The notes beneath the pieces were generated by a model. That model made no database searches and had not been told where the DNA came from. It saw only the letters and a list, made by a program, of their open reading frames with translations. From assembly GCA_947311845.1 (NCBI GenBank), contig CAMZMU010000116.1, positions 848,203 through 912,202 on the forward strand: a DNA stretch of 64,000 nt, in the 5' to 3' direction. The stretch is from Poa pratensis (Eukaryota > Streptophyta > Magnoliopsida > Poales > Poaceae). Position 1 is the stretch's first letter. Each line of letters opens with the position of its first letter. Made by a program: the position numbers and the translations under genes. Positions 45,523-56,216 of the stretch are shown here, piece after piece.

Positions 45523-46617
45523 CTAAGCATAGAAACGGCGCAGCTGCGCAACGTTCCAAGGATTATGCGAGAGTTCTCCTGTCTTCGCGTGCTTCAGTCT
45601 GTATGCTCCACCACCAATGACCTCGGTGATGATGAAGGGTCCTTCCCATGGAGAAGCGAGTTTGTGCACCTTCTTTTGCTTCAGTCGAAGCACCAGGTCG
45701 CCAACCTCGAAGGTCCTGGTGCGCAGTCGACGGCTGTGATAGTTGCGGATCTTGCTGATAACAGCTGTGCGTGCTAGCGCCGTGTTGCGTGCTTCTTCGA
45801 GCAAGTCGACTGCATCTTCGAGTGCTTCATGTGCATCTTCTTCGTTGTATGCTTCGACTCTTGGTGCATTGAATCTTACATCTGATGGCAGGATTGCCTC
45901 TGCGCCGTAGACCATAAAAATGGGGTGAATTGTGTTGAAGCGTTGGGAGTTGTGCGTAGGCTCCATAGCACAGATGGAGTTCTTCGACCCAAGCACCCGC
46001 GGCTCTTTTGAGTGGCACCAGGAGGCGTTTCTTGATTCCGCTCGTCACGAGTCCATTGGCCTTTTCGACTTGGCCATTGGACTGCGGGTGTGCCACGGAT
46101 GCATAATTGAGCGTGATGTCTTGCTCTTTGCAGAAAGTTCGGAATTCTTCAGCCGTGAAGTTTGTACCGTTATCAGTGATGATACTGCTTGGCACGCCAA
46201 AGCGGTATATGATGGATTTTATGAAATTGACTGCTGTAGTGGCAGTCGAACTTGTGATAGGGACTGCTTCAATCCACTTGGTGAACTTGTCGACCGCCAC
46301 CAGAAGGTGAGTATGCCCTCCATGGGAGGATTTTTTGAGTGGCCCACCATATCGAGCCCCCATTGGGCGAAGGGCCAGGCCAATGGTATTGTCTTCAACG
46401 CCGATGCGGGTGCGTGCGGCTTTGTGGCGAATTTTTGACAGCCGATGCACCTTTTGACTATGTCCTCCGCGTCTTTGAGTGCTGTGGGCCAGTAGAAGCC
46501 TGCGCGAAAGGCTTTGGCTACGAGTGATCGACTGCTGGCATGATGCCCGCAGGTACCTGCATGAATATCACGAAGGATGGCTTGGCCATCTTCAAATGCT
46601 ATGCAACGTTGGAACAT
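45523..46617 (-). pseudogene. pol: Gypsy-B integrase
   Basis: Minus strand. The zinc-binding part is CGHHASSRSLVAKAF with CIGCQKFA; the catalytic core has GLDMVGH, ITDNGTNFTAEEF and HPQSNGQVEKANG; the C-terminal part has RTFEVGDLVLRLKQKKVHKL and PWEGPFIITEVIGGGAYRL. Frame breaks occur near 46320 and 45990. Integrase would insert the cDNA with a 5-bp target duplication. The frame ends at 45523 (LRRFYA). Confidence 0.9.
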
Positions 46618-46696
46618 ACCTGATACGCTGCGCTTGTATAGTTCGCCGTTGATGACGTGTATGCTTTAGATCGTCGAGTGACGCGTCTTGACTCTG

Positions 46697-48519
46697 TTAT
46701 GTCTTCAGGTACCTCGCCGCGGAGTATGTATGCGAGGAAAGGTTGAGTCCAAGTTGGCTCGATGAGGAGTACCTCGACTGGCGGGTCCTCTGTGCTAGGT
46801 GCTTTGCTCTTGGCTGGTGCGGCTGATGTAGGAGATGCTCGTTTTTTCTTGATGGACCTGTGCTCGATGCGCTCGAAGAAGACACCAGGTGGAACTGGTG
46901 CTTTGGTCGCCCAATGTTGGCTAGCTTATCTGCTTCTTCATTGCTCTCACGCCCTATGTGCCGCAACTCGCAGCCTTCGAAGCTGCCCTCCATGAGGTTG
47001 TACAGGTCACGGTAGGCGATCATGTTATCTGCGATTGCGTCGCAGGCCTTCATTGTTTGCTGCACCACAAGATTCGAGTCACCGTAGATCATCAGTCGAG
47101 TGCACCCGAGGGCTTTGGCCATCCTCATGCCATGGATCAGGGCCTCATACTCTGCTTCGTTATTGGATGGGAACTCGAATCCCATTTGCAGGATATAGCG
47201 AGCTTGTCGCCTTTTGGTGATATGAGGATGACACCTGCGCCTGCGCCTTCGTTTTCTTTGAGCCGTCAAAGTACATAGTCCATGAGTTGGACACATCTGG
47301 TGCTCCTGGCAATGAGCTTCGATCCACTCGGTGTGGAAGTCAGGTAAGACTTGTGCTTTGATGGCCTTCGGGTAATCATACTTGATGTCTCGTGGTGCTA
47401 GCTCGATGAGCCATTTTGCGACTCGCCCAGTTGCGTTGGGGTTTGTGAGGATGTCCCCGATCCCTGAGGTGCTGATTACAGTGATCGGGTGCTCGGAGAA
47501 GTAATGCGTCAGCTTCCTTGAGGACATGAACACGGCGTAGGCCAGCTTTTGATAGTGCGGGTACCGCTGCTTTGATATGGAGAGCACTTCACTCAAGTAA
47601 TAGACTGGACGTTGTATGCTTTGGGCGTGTCCCTCCTCCCTTCGTTCGACTACCAGTACGGTGCTCACCACCCTGTTAGTTGCGGAGACATATAGGTACA
47701 GTGGCTCGCGTTCCCTTGGTGCGACGAGGATTGGAGGGCTTGTGAGGACTCGCTTGAGGTCCGTGAAGGCTGCTTCGGCTTCTGGCGTCCACTCGAATTT
47801 GTCTGCTTTCTTCATCAGTCGATAGAACGGGAGTGCTTTTTCGCCCTTGCTGATGAATCGACTGAGTGCTGCCACTCGACCCGCTAATTTTGCACGTCAT
47901 GGAGCTTTGAAGGCCTTTGCATCGTCAAGATGGCCTGTATTTTCTCCGGGTCCGCCTCGATTCCTCGAGCTGAGACTAGATACCCGAGGAGTTGCCCGGC
48001 TGGCACGCCGAACGTGCACTTCTTCGGGTTGAGCTTGATGTGGAAGCGTTTGAGGTTTGCGAACGTCTCTCGCAAGTCATCGAGTAGTGTGTTTTCCTCC
48101 CTTGTTGTGATGACGATGTCATCGTAGACCTGGACGTTTCGCCCAATTTGCTTCTTGAGGCAGTCTTGCATCATGCGCTGGTAGGTTGCGCCTGCGTTCT
48201 TGAGCCCGAAAGGCATTGTTGTGTAGCAGTAGACCCCGAGTGGGGTTATGAACGCCGTTTTCTCTTCATCCTCTTCCTTCATCCTTATCTGGTGGTAACC
48301 CGAGTAAGCATCCAGGAAGGACAAGCGAGCGCACCCGGCGGTGGAGTCGACGATCTGGTCGATTCGAGGTAGTGGAAAGTGATCCTTTGGACAGCATTAT
48401 TGAGTGCTGTGAAATCTACGCACATCCGAAGGATATCTGTGTGCTTCTTCTCTACGAGTACGGGGTTGGCCACCCATTGTGATTTCTTGATTTCTCTGAT
48501 GAAACCTGCTGCGAGTAGT
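46697..48519 (-). pseudogene. pol: Gypsy-B reverse transcriptase and RNase H
   Basis: RT motifs on minus: RMCVDFTALN (48420), SFLDAYSGYHQIRMK (48320), TMPFGLKNAGATYQRMM, then NVQVYDDIVITT at about 48135-48100 where the family has YVDD. One codon is missing at the catalytic site. The RT connection (ALSRFISKGEKALPFYRLM) and RNase H (MYFDGSK near 47270, NNEAEYEALIHGM, YGDSNLVVQQ, EEADKLANIG) follow. There are frame breaks near 48380, 47880 and 47225. Confidence 0.88.
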
Positions 48520-49480
48520 CTGTCGACTTCGGCTTCGACTGCGGTTCTTTTGGGCCGGATATGCGGCGCATTGTTTGCTTGACTGGTTTAGCATCTGGAA
48601 ATAATTGGAGAGAGTGCTCGGCGAATTCCCTGGGAATACCTGGCATGTCGGCTGGACACCACGCAAATATATCCCAGTTCTCACGGAGGAATTCGACGAG
48701 CGCGCTTTCCTATGCGATAGGCAGACTCGACGAGACATTGACTGTCTTGGTCGGGTCAGTCGGGTGCACCTGATGCGACTTGTGTCATTGGTGGCATTGA
48801 ATGCTCTGTCGACTGCCACCTTTTGTGCTCGGCATAAGTGTTCGATCGTTGGAGACCGCTAGATCGGCGAGTGTTGCTTCCATGCCGAACATCTCAGAGA
48901 TTTTGCTAAACTCTCGGTCGCAAGAGTCGACTTTTGGAAGTTCCCTTGACTGTGATTACTCCTTTTGGTCCAGGCATCTTCAGCTGGAGGTATGCATAGT
49001 GTGGACCGCCATGAATCGAGCGAACGTCGGGCGTCCAAGTATGCATGGTATTGTGACTTCCAGTCGACAACTTCGAACTCAATCGACTCTGTCCTGAAGT
49101 GGTTCTTGTCCCCGAACGTTACGTCGAGTTGTATGGTGCCTTCTGGGCTTATTGCTTTCCTGGGACGATACCGTGAAAGGTATTTGAAGATCTTGGCAGG
49201 TTTTCGACTGACCTGTTCATTTTGCGGAGCGTATCTGCGAAGATGATGTTTATGCCGCTGCCACCATCCATGAAGACCTTGGACATGGCGTAGCCTCCAA
49301 TTTGTGCGTCGAGTACCAGAGCAGAGTGCCCTGGACGAACGACCGATGGAGGGTGGTCCTCTCTGCTGAAGCTTATTGCGTTTCAGAACCCTTCAAGAAT
49401 TCAGTTACAGCAGGAGGTGACATGACCGCCATGTTTACTTGTCGAGTGCGAAGTTTTTGCTCCCTGTTGGAAGGGCGACC
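48520..49480 (-). pseudogene. pol: Gypsy-B protease and linker
   Basis: Degenerate. Around 49290-49240 the minus strand reads SKVFMDGGSGINIIFADTL, the retropepsin active site. The rest up to the RT has several frame breaks. Confidence 0.75.
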
Positions 49481-51800
49481 TTTCTGTATCATGTACATCT
49501 GCCCTTGGGGCGGAGGGTACTGAGGTTCGTCCACCCGAGGTACGGGTTGTATGGCACCCGCGAGATTTCCGCCTGCGGCAGGCTGTGGTGGTGGGGTGGT
49601 GCCATCAGAACGGCACGTTGTTTGGCTGAGGCACAGGTGCAGGTGCGTGTGGCTGTTGCCTTTCTGAGATTTATGTAATCAGTCGCCATTTGGTCGAATT
49701 CTCTGCAGTTTCTCATCGAGTGATTGGAGCGCAGTTTTCCGTCTTCCCCCTTGTACAGGTGGAATCTGCAATCAGCATCCATCTTTTCTTCGAATGATCG
49801 CTCGGATTGTGCGGGATCGTGACTTGCGCCAGTCTTTCCTTTGTAGCTATCACTGCGTTGGCCGCGGTCTCGACTGTCCCGCGATCATCTCGACTGTCCC
49901 GTCGATCATCTCGACTGTCCCGTCGATCTTCTGACCGTCGGTCGCTTCTGTCTTGGTCGTTGCGGGGTGTGGAGAACCCAGCCGCCATGAATTCGGGTCT
50001 GTCGTCGTCGTAGTGACGTTTTGAACGCTTGCGCCTTCGGTCGTCTCTGTATGAGTCTCTGCGGCTTCGACTGCCACTTTCATGATTGTCACGGGGTGAG
50101 GACCCGCGTGTGGTGCGCGCCATGTCTTCTCCGTCTGCCCACTCAGTCGCGATCATCAAGAGGTTAGCCACAGAGGTTGGCTTTTTGCGACCAAGTGCTT
50201 CTTTGAAGTCCCGCCTGGCGAGGCCCATTATGAAAGCGTCCATGGCCATATCTTCTGAAATTACTCCGACTGAGTTGCGTATCTCAGTCCATCGTCTGAT
50301 GTATGACCTCAACGTTTCGTCTGACCGTTGAACGCAAGCTCGAGCTCCTCGAATGTTTTTGGGCGCTCACATAGAGGCTCGAAGTTTTTGATGAAGTCAG
50401 TGCGGAAGTGATCCCACGAGTCGTATGTTGATGGAGGTAAGCTTGAGCCAGTCGCGGGCTGTGCCTTCGAGCATGAGTCGTATGTATTGCATGGCTGTGA
50501 TGTTTGTGCCTCGCTGGCACGCGACAGCCAGCCTGTAGTCTTCCAGCCACCCTGAAGGTTCCTGTCGACCCGTGTACTTGGGCTGTTCAGATGTGAGTTT
50601 GAACCCTTTGGGCATCCGTGTCTCGCGGACGCGTCGAGTGAAGCACAGAGCTCCGTGTGGCTCAGGCTCTCGATCAGAGTATGAGTCGCTACTGTAAGAT
50701 CTGCGTGATCTGCTCCTGGACCTGCGCCTACGCGAGCCGCTTCTTTCCTTCGAGTGGTGGCGACGACCACTGCGATTGTGTTCTTCGCGACGCGTGTCAA
50801 CTAGTGCATGATCTCGACTCCCTCCTGGAGTGTTTGGGATTTGGCGTATAGCCTTTGCCGCTAGGGCGAGCGATTTGATCTGTTGGCGATGTAGTTTTGC
50901 ATTGGGGTCATCAGCTGGAGGCTTGATTGCCTCTAGGTATGCTGCAGCGGTGAAGAGAGCACCCGCATCTGTTTTGGGTACTGGCACTCCTCCTCGTCGT
51001 ATGTCATGAAGGAGTTGCCTAAGTTGCGAGTGAGTGCTGCCCTCTCATCTGGCGCTAGGTGTGACAGCCTTGATCTGGGTCTTGTGTCTGCTCGCCCGGT
51101 GGAGCTCATGGAGAGCTGTCTTCTCCGTACACTCGACAAGCTAGCTTGCTTTTTACGTTCCTGAGTGTTGCTCTGACCTGCCACAGTCGAAGTGATTCCT
51201 GCCAGTTGAAGTACTGGAAGGTCAACATCTCCTCTCGTGTTGCGTCTGCTGGCATCATTGTGCACTCCTTGATGACTTTATCTGCTTTTGCTGCCATCTC
51301 AGCAGTGATTGTGAGAGTTGTGACTCCGTCCGGCATAGTAACCGTGCACGGGAATTCTGTAGGCCTGCGACTGGCCGCAGCATCTGACGATTCTGCGGTG
51401 ATGGCAACGTAGACCTGCTGGGGTATCACCCGAGGGTATGTATATGTGTTTTCGAGTCCTGTCATGGACTCGACTTCTTCAGCGAGGCTCATGTCGAGTC
51501 GATATTCCCGTCGAGTGGTCCGTCTGGACGGATCTCGCAGTTGATGTACTCATCGCCTATGCTCATCTCGGTGTCGAGAAGTTGTTATGAATCTCGAAGT
51601 CAAGGTTGTTGTTGGTGCAGATCTCGGAGTCGACGTGGTTGTCGATATGAGTTTCGGGCTCCTCGAAGTCGCTGAGGGAGATCCCGCAGGCGAAGCCGTC
51701 TCGAGTGGAAGTTCGAGCTCGGGATCGCTTGGCGGTATGCTGATTCGGCCTCCTCTCCTTGGAGTTCTTCAATGAGCTCATTCATCTCTCGAGTTGACAT
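49481..51800 (-). pseudogene. gag: Gypsy-B gag
   Basis: Several minus-strand blocks: STREMNELIEELQGEEAESA (51798), a block at 51492-51106, then an Arg/Ser-rich stretch before MPKGFKLTSEQPKYTGRQE and GWLEDYRLAV (about 50610-50530), the start of the Gag capsid-like domain. It continues MAMDAFIMGLARRDFKEAL (50250-50190), a basic RDSRDD repeat (49860-49930) and a CRFH...NHSMRNC knuckle (49770-49700). Frame breaks lie near 50400 and 50330. Confidence 0.8.
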
Positions 51801-52240
51801 AGTTGTTGCAGACGAGAAAGCTTGGAGGATCGACGATGGTATGGACGCAGTTGATGGTTCCGCAGTCGAAGGAACCGCAACCGATGGAGCCTCGGTGCGG
51901 AAGTCGCGATTGGCGTGGATCTGTCAAGTCCTGCACACCAAGCTTGTTGACGAAAAAATTGAACGAACCAACGGTTAAACCCAAACCTGACTCGAGATCG
52001 GAGAAGGTCTCCTGGAATTCTGGCGAGTGTGACTCGAAGTTCATCAGAGGATCTGATGTGCTTTTTGCAGGTGGAGCTGGCGTGCTGCCGTTTGTCGAGT
52101 GAGTTGGCGAGTTGCCGTGTGTTGCCCGAGTAGGCGAGTTCTGGTTTGTTGATGCAGCCGGCGAGTTGCCGTTTGTAGATCCGATCGGCGAGTCGCCGTT
52201 TTCTGATGAAACCGAAGGAACCGTGAGTCCAGCACTATTC
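51801..52240 (-). repeat. Gypsy-B leader with GGCGAGTTGCCGTTTGT minisatellite
   Basis: From about 52080 to 52200 a ~36-bp unit containing GGCGAGT(T/C)GCCG is repeated four times; read on minus it gives STNGNSP-like repeats at the N-terminus of gag or its leader. Confidence 0.7.
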
Positions 52241-52260
52241 TTTCCCACAGACGGCGCCAA
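52241..52260 (-). other. Gypsy-B primer binding site
   Basis: The minus strand reads TTGGCGCCGTCTGTGGGAAA right after the LTR end (one intervening base). TGG complements a tRNA CCA end. Confidence 0.85.
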
Positions 52261-52261
52261 T

Positions 52262-52755
52262 TGACGAGGGGTACACTCATCAAATCCCATGGTTAAGGAC
52301 CTAGGGTTGAGATTATGGGGAGAGAACGTGGTAGTACTGGTAGTTTCGTCGGCTGACAAGCAGAGGCAAAGATTTACCTAGGTTCAGGCCCCTCGGGTGG
52401 AGGTAAAGACCCTACTTCCTGCTTGTCTGTTAGTGATCGTGTGAGATTATGCGGTTACAAGGTGGCTCCGGCGAGATGTCGATCTCACTAGAGCTTTGGT
52501 GGTTTGAGTATTGCTTGCCTTGATCGGCACCCCTCCCAGCCTTTAAATAGGCTGGGTCTCGGGAGTTTGTAACCGACCTAGTTTACACGTAAGGAAAGTA
52601 TAAACCGACTATGCCTATGTCTAAACTTGGAGGTTACTCCATCTTGTTGGGCCTCTTGTCTTGGGCTTCGAGTTGGCTCTTCGCTATTGGGCCTTTAGTC
52701 GTCACGTGCACTAGGTACCCTCACGGTAGGGTACCCGAGGTGTATACCCTTGTCA
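52262..52755 (-). repeat. Gypsy-B 5' LTR
   Basis: 494 bp. On the minus strand TATTTAAA (52549-52542) is the likely core promoter for the genomic transcript. The downstream GAACCTAGGTAAATC is one base off the shared U5 motif. Confidence 0.93.
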
Positions 52756-52760
52756 GAGGC

Positions 52761-54443
52761 AAACCCGGAAAAGATCAAAGCTATTCAAAGTTTGAAGAAA
52801 CCTGAGGAATTAGCAGATGTTCAGAAGCTGACGGGATGCGTAGCTGCGCTAAGCCGGTTTATATCCCGGCTTGGAAAGAAGGCCATCCCTTTGTACAAAT
52901 TGCTGAAGAAAACGGATAACTTCGTATGGAATCAAGAGGCAGATGAGGCATTTGAAGCTCTCAAGAAGCAACCATCAGAGGCGCCAATACTTGCGGCGCC
53001 GGGTTCCAAAGAGCCCATGTTACTATACATCGCCGTTGGGCCTCAGGCTGTTACGCTGTGGTGGTGGTCGAGCGTAAGGAGGCAGGGAAAGAAAACCCGG
53101 TCCAGAGGCCGGTTTATTACGTCAGTGAGGTGTTATCAGAGGCAAAGCAGCGATATCCACATTGGCAGAAGTTGGTGTTTCGTGTTTTCATGGCGAGTAG
53201 AAAGTTGAAGCCGTATTTTCAGGAGCATCCAATCACAGTGGTTAGTTCAATACCATTGGCAGATATCATCAGAAATTCAGAAGCTACAGGAAGAGTTGCC
53301 AAGTGGGCAATAGAGATGGGGCCATATCATATCAACTATGAGCCTCGTACAACCATCAAGTCTCAAGCGTTGGTTGATTTTCTTAATGATTGGACATAGT
53401 TAGGTGCACCACCCCTTACACCAAGTCTAAAATCTTGGGTTATGCATTTTGACGGGTCTAAGCAAGAGCAAGGGTCAGGAGCCGGAGTTGTGTTAACATC
53501 TCCAAAAGGTGACAAGTTAAGTTATGTGTTGCAAATTCATTTTGATTGTTCCAATAATGTGGCAGAGTATGAGGCCTTGCTGCATGGTTTGCGCATGGCA
53601 AAGGAGATGAATATCAAGCGTATCAAGTGCTATGGAGATTCAGACCTCGTGGCACAGCAAGTTTCAGGAACGTGGGATAGAAAGGATGCAACAATGGCGG
53701 CTTACAGAAGAGAGGTGGATAGGGTAGCCGGGTTCTTCTCAGGCTACCAGGTGGATCACATTGATCGCATGAAAAATGACGCTGCAGATGCTTTATCAAG
53801 ACTCGGCTCACGCAGAGAGCCGATTCCACCCAATGTTTTCTTAGATGAATTGTGGACTCCGTCAGTCAAGCTTCAAGATGAGGAAGAACTTGCATGTCAA
53901 GATGACCCGGATTCGCAGTTGGTAGCTGCGACCCGGGAAATTCCAGAGTGGACAGAACCTAACTTAGCGTATCTTCTGCGAGGGGAGTTGCCACCTCAGG
54001 AAGTTGTGTCCCGGCAAATCCAGCGCCGGGCTAAGGCTTACGTGGTCATTGATGGTGAATTGTACAAAAGAAGCGTGTCAGGAGTATTTCAGCGGTGCGT
54101 ATCTGGAAAGGAAGGCCGGCAAATTTTGAAGGAAATCCATGAGGGAGATTGTGGTCATCATGCATCAATAAGATCTCTAGTGGCGAAAGCATTTAGACAC
54201 GGGTTTTTCTGGCTCACAGCCCAGGCAGTTGCAGAGCGCCTGGTGAGCAGATGTGATGGGTGTCAGAGATATGCAAGGCAAGTTCATGTGCCGGCTCAGG
54301 AATTGCGAACAATACCTTTGACCTGGCCTTTTGCAGTCTGGGGGCTTGATATGGTGGGTCCCTTTCATATGTCCCCTTGCAAGAAAACCCACCTCTTGGT
54401 CGCCATTGATAAGTTTACAAAGTGGGTTGAGGTGATGCAGTAA
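52761..54443 (+). pseudogene. pol: Gypsy-A RT connection, RNase H and integrase N-terminus
   Basis: This continues the RT cut at 34980 (NPEKIKAIQSLKKPEELAD, VAALSRFISRLGKKAIPLY). A frameshift occurs near 53050. RNase H is seen as MHFDGSKQEQGSGAG (53442), NNVAEYEALLHGL, YGDSDLVAQQV and DAADALSRLG, so all four acidic positions are readable. A TAG at 53397-53399, probably from CAG, separates RT from RNase H. The integrase zinc finger (CGHHASIRSLVAKAF, CDGCQRYA) and WGLDMVGPF follow; the frame is lost at 54443. Confidence 0.9.
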
Positions 54444-54475
54444 CAAATTGTGAGGCAGCTATAGCAGTAAAGTTT

Positions 54476-55252
54476 GTGAAGAAAATCATACACAGGTTTG
54501 GGTATCCTCATAGCATCATCACAGATAATGGAACCAACATGTCACTTGGAGAGATGGCAAAGTTCTGCGGAAACAATGGTATACGTTTGGATGTGGCTTC
54601 AGTTGCTCATCCACAGGCCAATGGGCAAGTAGAAAGAACAAATCAAGAGTTACTGCGAGGTTTAAAACCACGCCTCTGGGTCCCGTGCATCAGAGCCGCC
54701 GGAGCGTGGGTTGAGGAGTTACCGCCCGTGGTTTGGGGAATCAATACAACGCCAAATAGATCTACAAAGATGACGCCCTTCTTCATGGTGTATGGGGCAG
54801 AGGCAGTACTCCCAAGTGACATTATACATGACTCGCCTAGAGTGGCGGCTTACGTTGAAGCTGACAATGAGAAAACCCGGCAAGATTCCTTAGACTTGCT
54901 CGAGGAGAATAGAGAGCAAGCTTTGGCAAGATCTGCAATCTATCAGCAAGATTTGAGGCGGTATCACAGCCGCCGGGTTAGAACTCGTACTTTCCAGGAG
55001 GGTGACTTAGTGCTGCGATGGACGCAATCCAAGGAAGGGATGCACAAGTTATCTCCTCCGTGGGAAGGGCCTTTCATCATAAGCAAGAATCTGCACAATG
55101 GTTCGTATTATTTGGTGGATGCTAGAGAGAAATATGAGTATGTGAACGACACAACACATTCCACTTCTTCATTAGAGGAGCGCGAGCGGCCATGGAACAT
55201 TGCCAGCTGCGCCCATATTATACTTAGCATGAGATTGAGATATCAGATGTAA
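54476..55252 (+). pseudogene. pol: Gypsy-A integrase core and C-terminus
   Basis: Resumes after a short frame break: IITDNGTNMSLGEMAKF, HPQANGQVERTNQELL, then MVYGAEAVLPSDI and the C-terminal RTRTFQEGDLVLRW, PWEGPFIISKNLHNGSYYL. The DDE residues D (DMVGPF), D (TDNGTN) and E (QVERTN) are all present across the two frames. The stop is at 55250-55252. Confidence 0.9.
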
Positions 55253-55271
55253 CACACGATGTAACAGGCAG

Positions 55272-55340
55272 CAGGTTTCAGACGCGCTCTTTTCCTTACC
55301 AGGGTACCTAAGGGGACTGGAAGGTTTTTAATGAGGCGGC
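55272..55340 (+). promoter_or_regulatory. 69-bp conserved block, Gypsy-A copy
   Basis: Starts CAGGTTTCAGACGCGCTCTT and ends TTTTTAATGAGGCGGC, 20 bases after the pol stop. It matches 45410-45478 of Gypsy-B (reverse strand) at 66 of 69 positions with no gaps, although the LTRs of the two elements do not align over most of their length. It is non-coding in both. The position between convergent genes suggests an RNA element (3' processing, packaging, or transcript-collision control); which one is not known. Confidence 0.85.
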
Positions 55341-56216
55341 TTGCTGACCTAACCTTTTCTATCAATAAAGTGAAGGTTGAACAGAAATTTGTGTTTTCAG
55401 TTTACTTTTCAGTTTTCGTTATGAAAGCCGGCAGTTCTCTGAAAAATTTGAGTTGAAAAGATGTGCAGTTGATGATGTGCTAGGTCTTGGGGGCTTGTCA
55501 TTAAAGTGACATAGCTTACCCATCCAAGACCCGGCTTTGAGAATTTTCCCGGGTCACATAATTTTCCATGACCCGGCAGAGAAAGTTTCAGTGTTCATTT
55601 AGTATCTTCTTTTTTAGTATGCATGTTTAGTTTTACAGCTTTTATCTATCTTTTCGATATATATATGTTATAGTATAGTTGCAAAGTTATTATTATCTTG
55701 ATAGATGCCCATTGAGTGCGTCACACTAGTATCTGGATCAATGGGGTAATGTGCATAGTTGAAGCCTTTACTTTATAAACATTGATCCGGGTCTTGGGGG
55801 CTCTTACATGAATAGTCTGTAGATGCAATCCCAAGACCCGGCTTTTATGCCACCAGTTTATTCTTGGTTGTCTTGCTGTTGAGTTTGATGTGACTTGCAA
55901 ATTTTTGGCCTGATTGCTCACCTGTAAATTCAATCAACCATGAGGCCCAATGGGACTTGGTTTGACCCTGTTTTTGTCAGAGAAGTTGCGATAGAGAATC
56001 CATGCGAAAGCCAACTCACAGTTAAAGAAATCAAAAGGGTCATCAAAACCACAGAGATATCATAAAACAAAAGCTTCAAGTGATAAAAGAAAAATTTCAA
56101 AGGTGTACTACTACACCACTGCAAGCAAGGGATAATAGTGCTAAGTTATTACAATAACTTGCCCAAAGGGCCGAATGAGTGTTTTTTGCAGAGATAAAAG
56201 CATCTGCATGAGTTTT
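55341..56216 (+). other. Gypsy-A spacer between pol and the antisense gene
   Basis: AT-rich, with TTGGGGGCT motifs near 55487 and 55794, each accompanied by 'AAGACCCGGCTTT' text (55526 and 55829), so a longer unit is repeated. No gene. Confidence 0.5.

Larger units (their letters stand above)
34981..52755 (-). mobile_element. Gypsy-B, Tat-like LTR retrotransposon nested in Gypsy-A
   Basis: LTRs 34981-35472 and 52262-52755 (TGACGAGG...CCTTGTCA on plus) with a perfect TSD GAGGC (34976-34980 and 52756-52760). The element runs right to left: PBS beside the right LTR, gag, protease, RT, RNase H, integrase on minus, then a convergent spliced gene on plus, and a polypurine tract beside the left LTR. 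LTRs differ by 14 substitutions and two indels by eye (about 2.8%). Without the TG...CA unit at 40141-44673 it is about 13.2 kb, nearly the net size of Gypsy-A. Many frameshifts make it non-autonomous. Confidence 0.95.

Noticed and set aside
51778..52359. 193-residue minus frame starting inside the Gypsy-B 5' LTR
   Set aside because: The first part is LTR and PBS; only the portion after the PBS could be gag leader.
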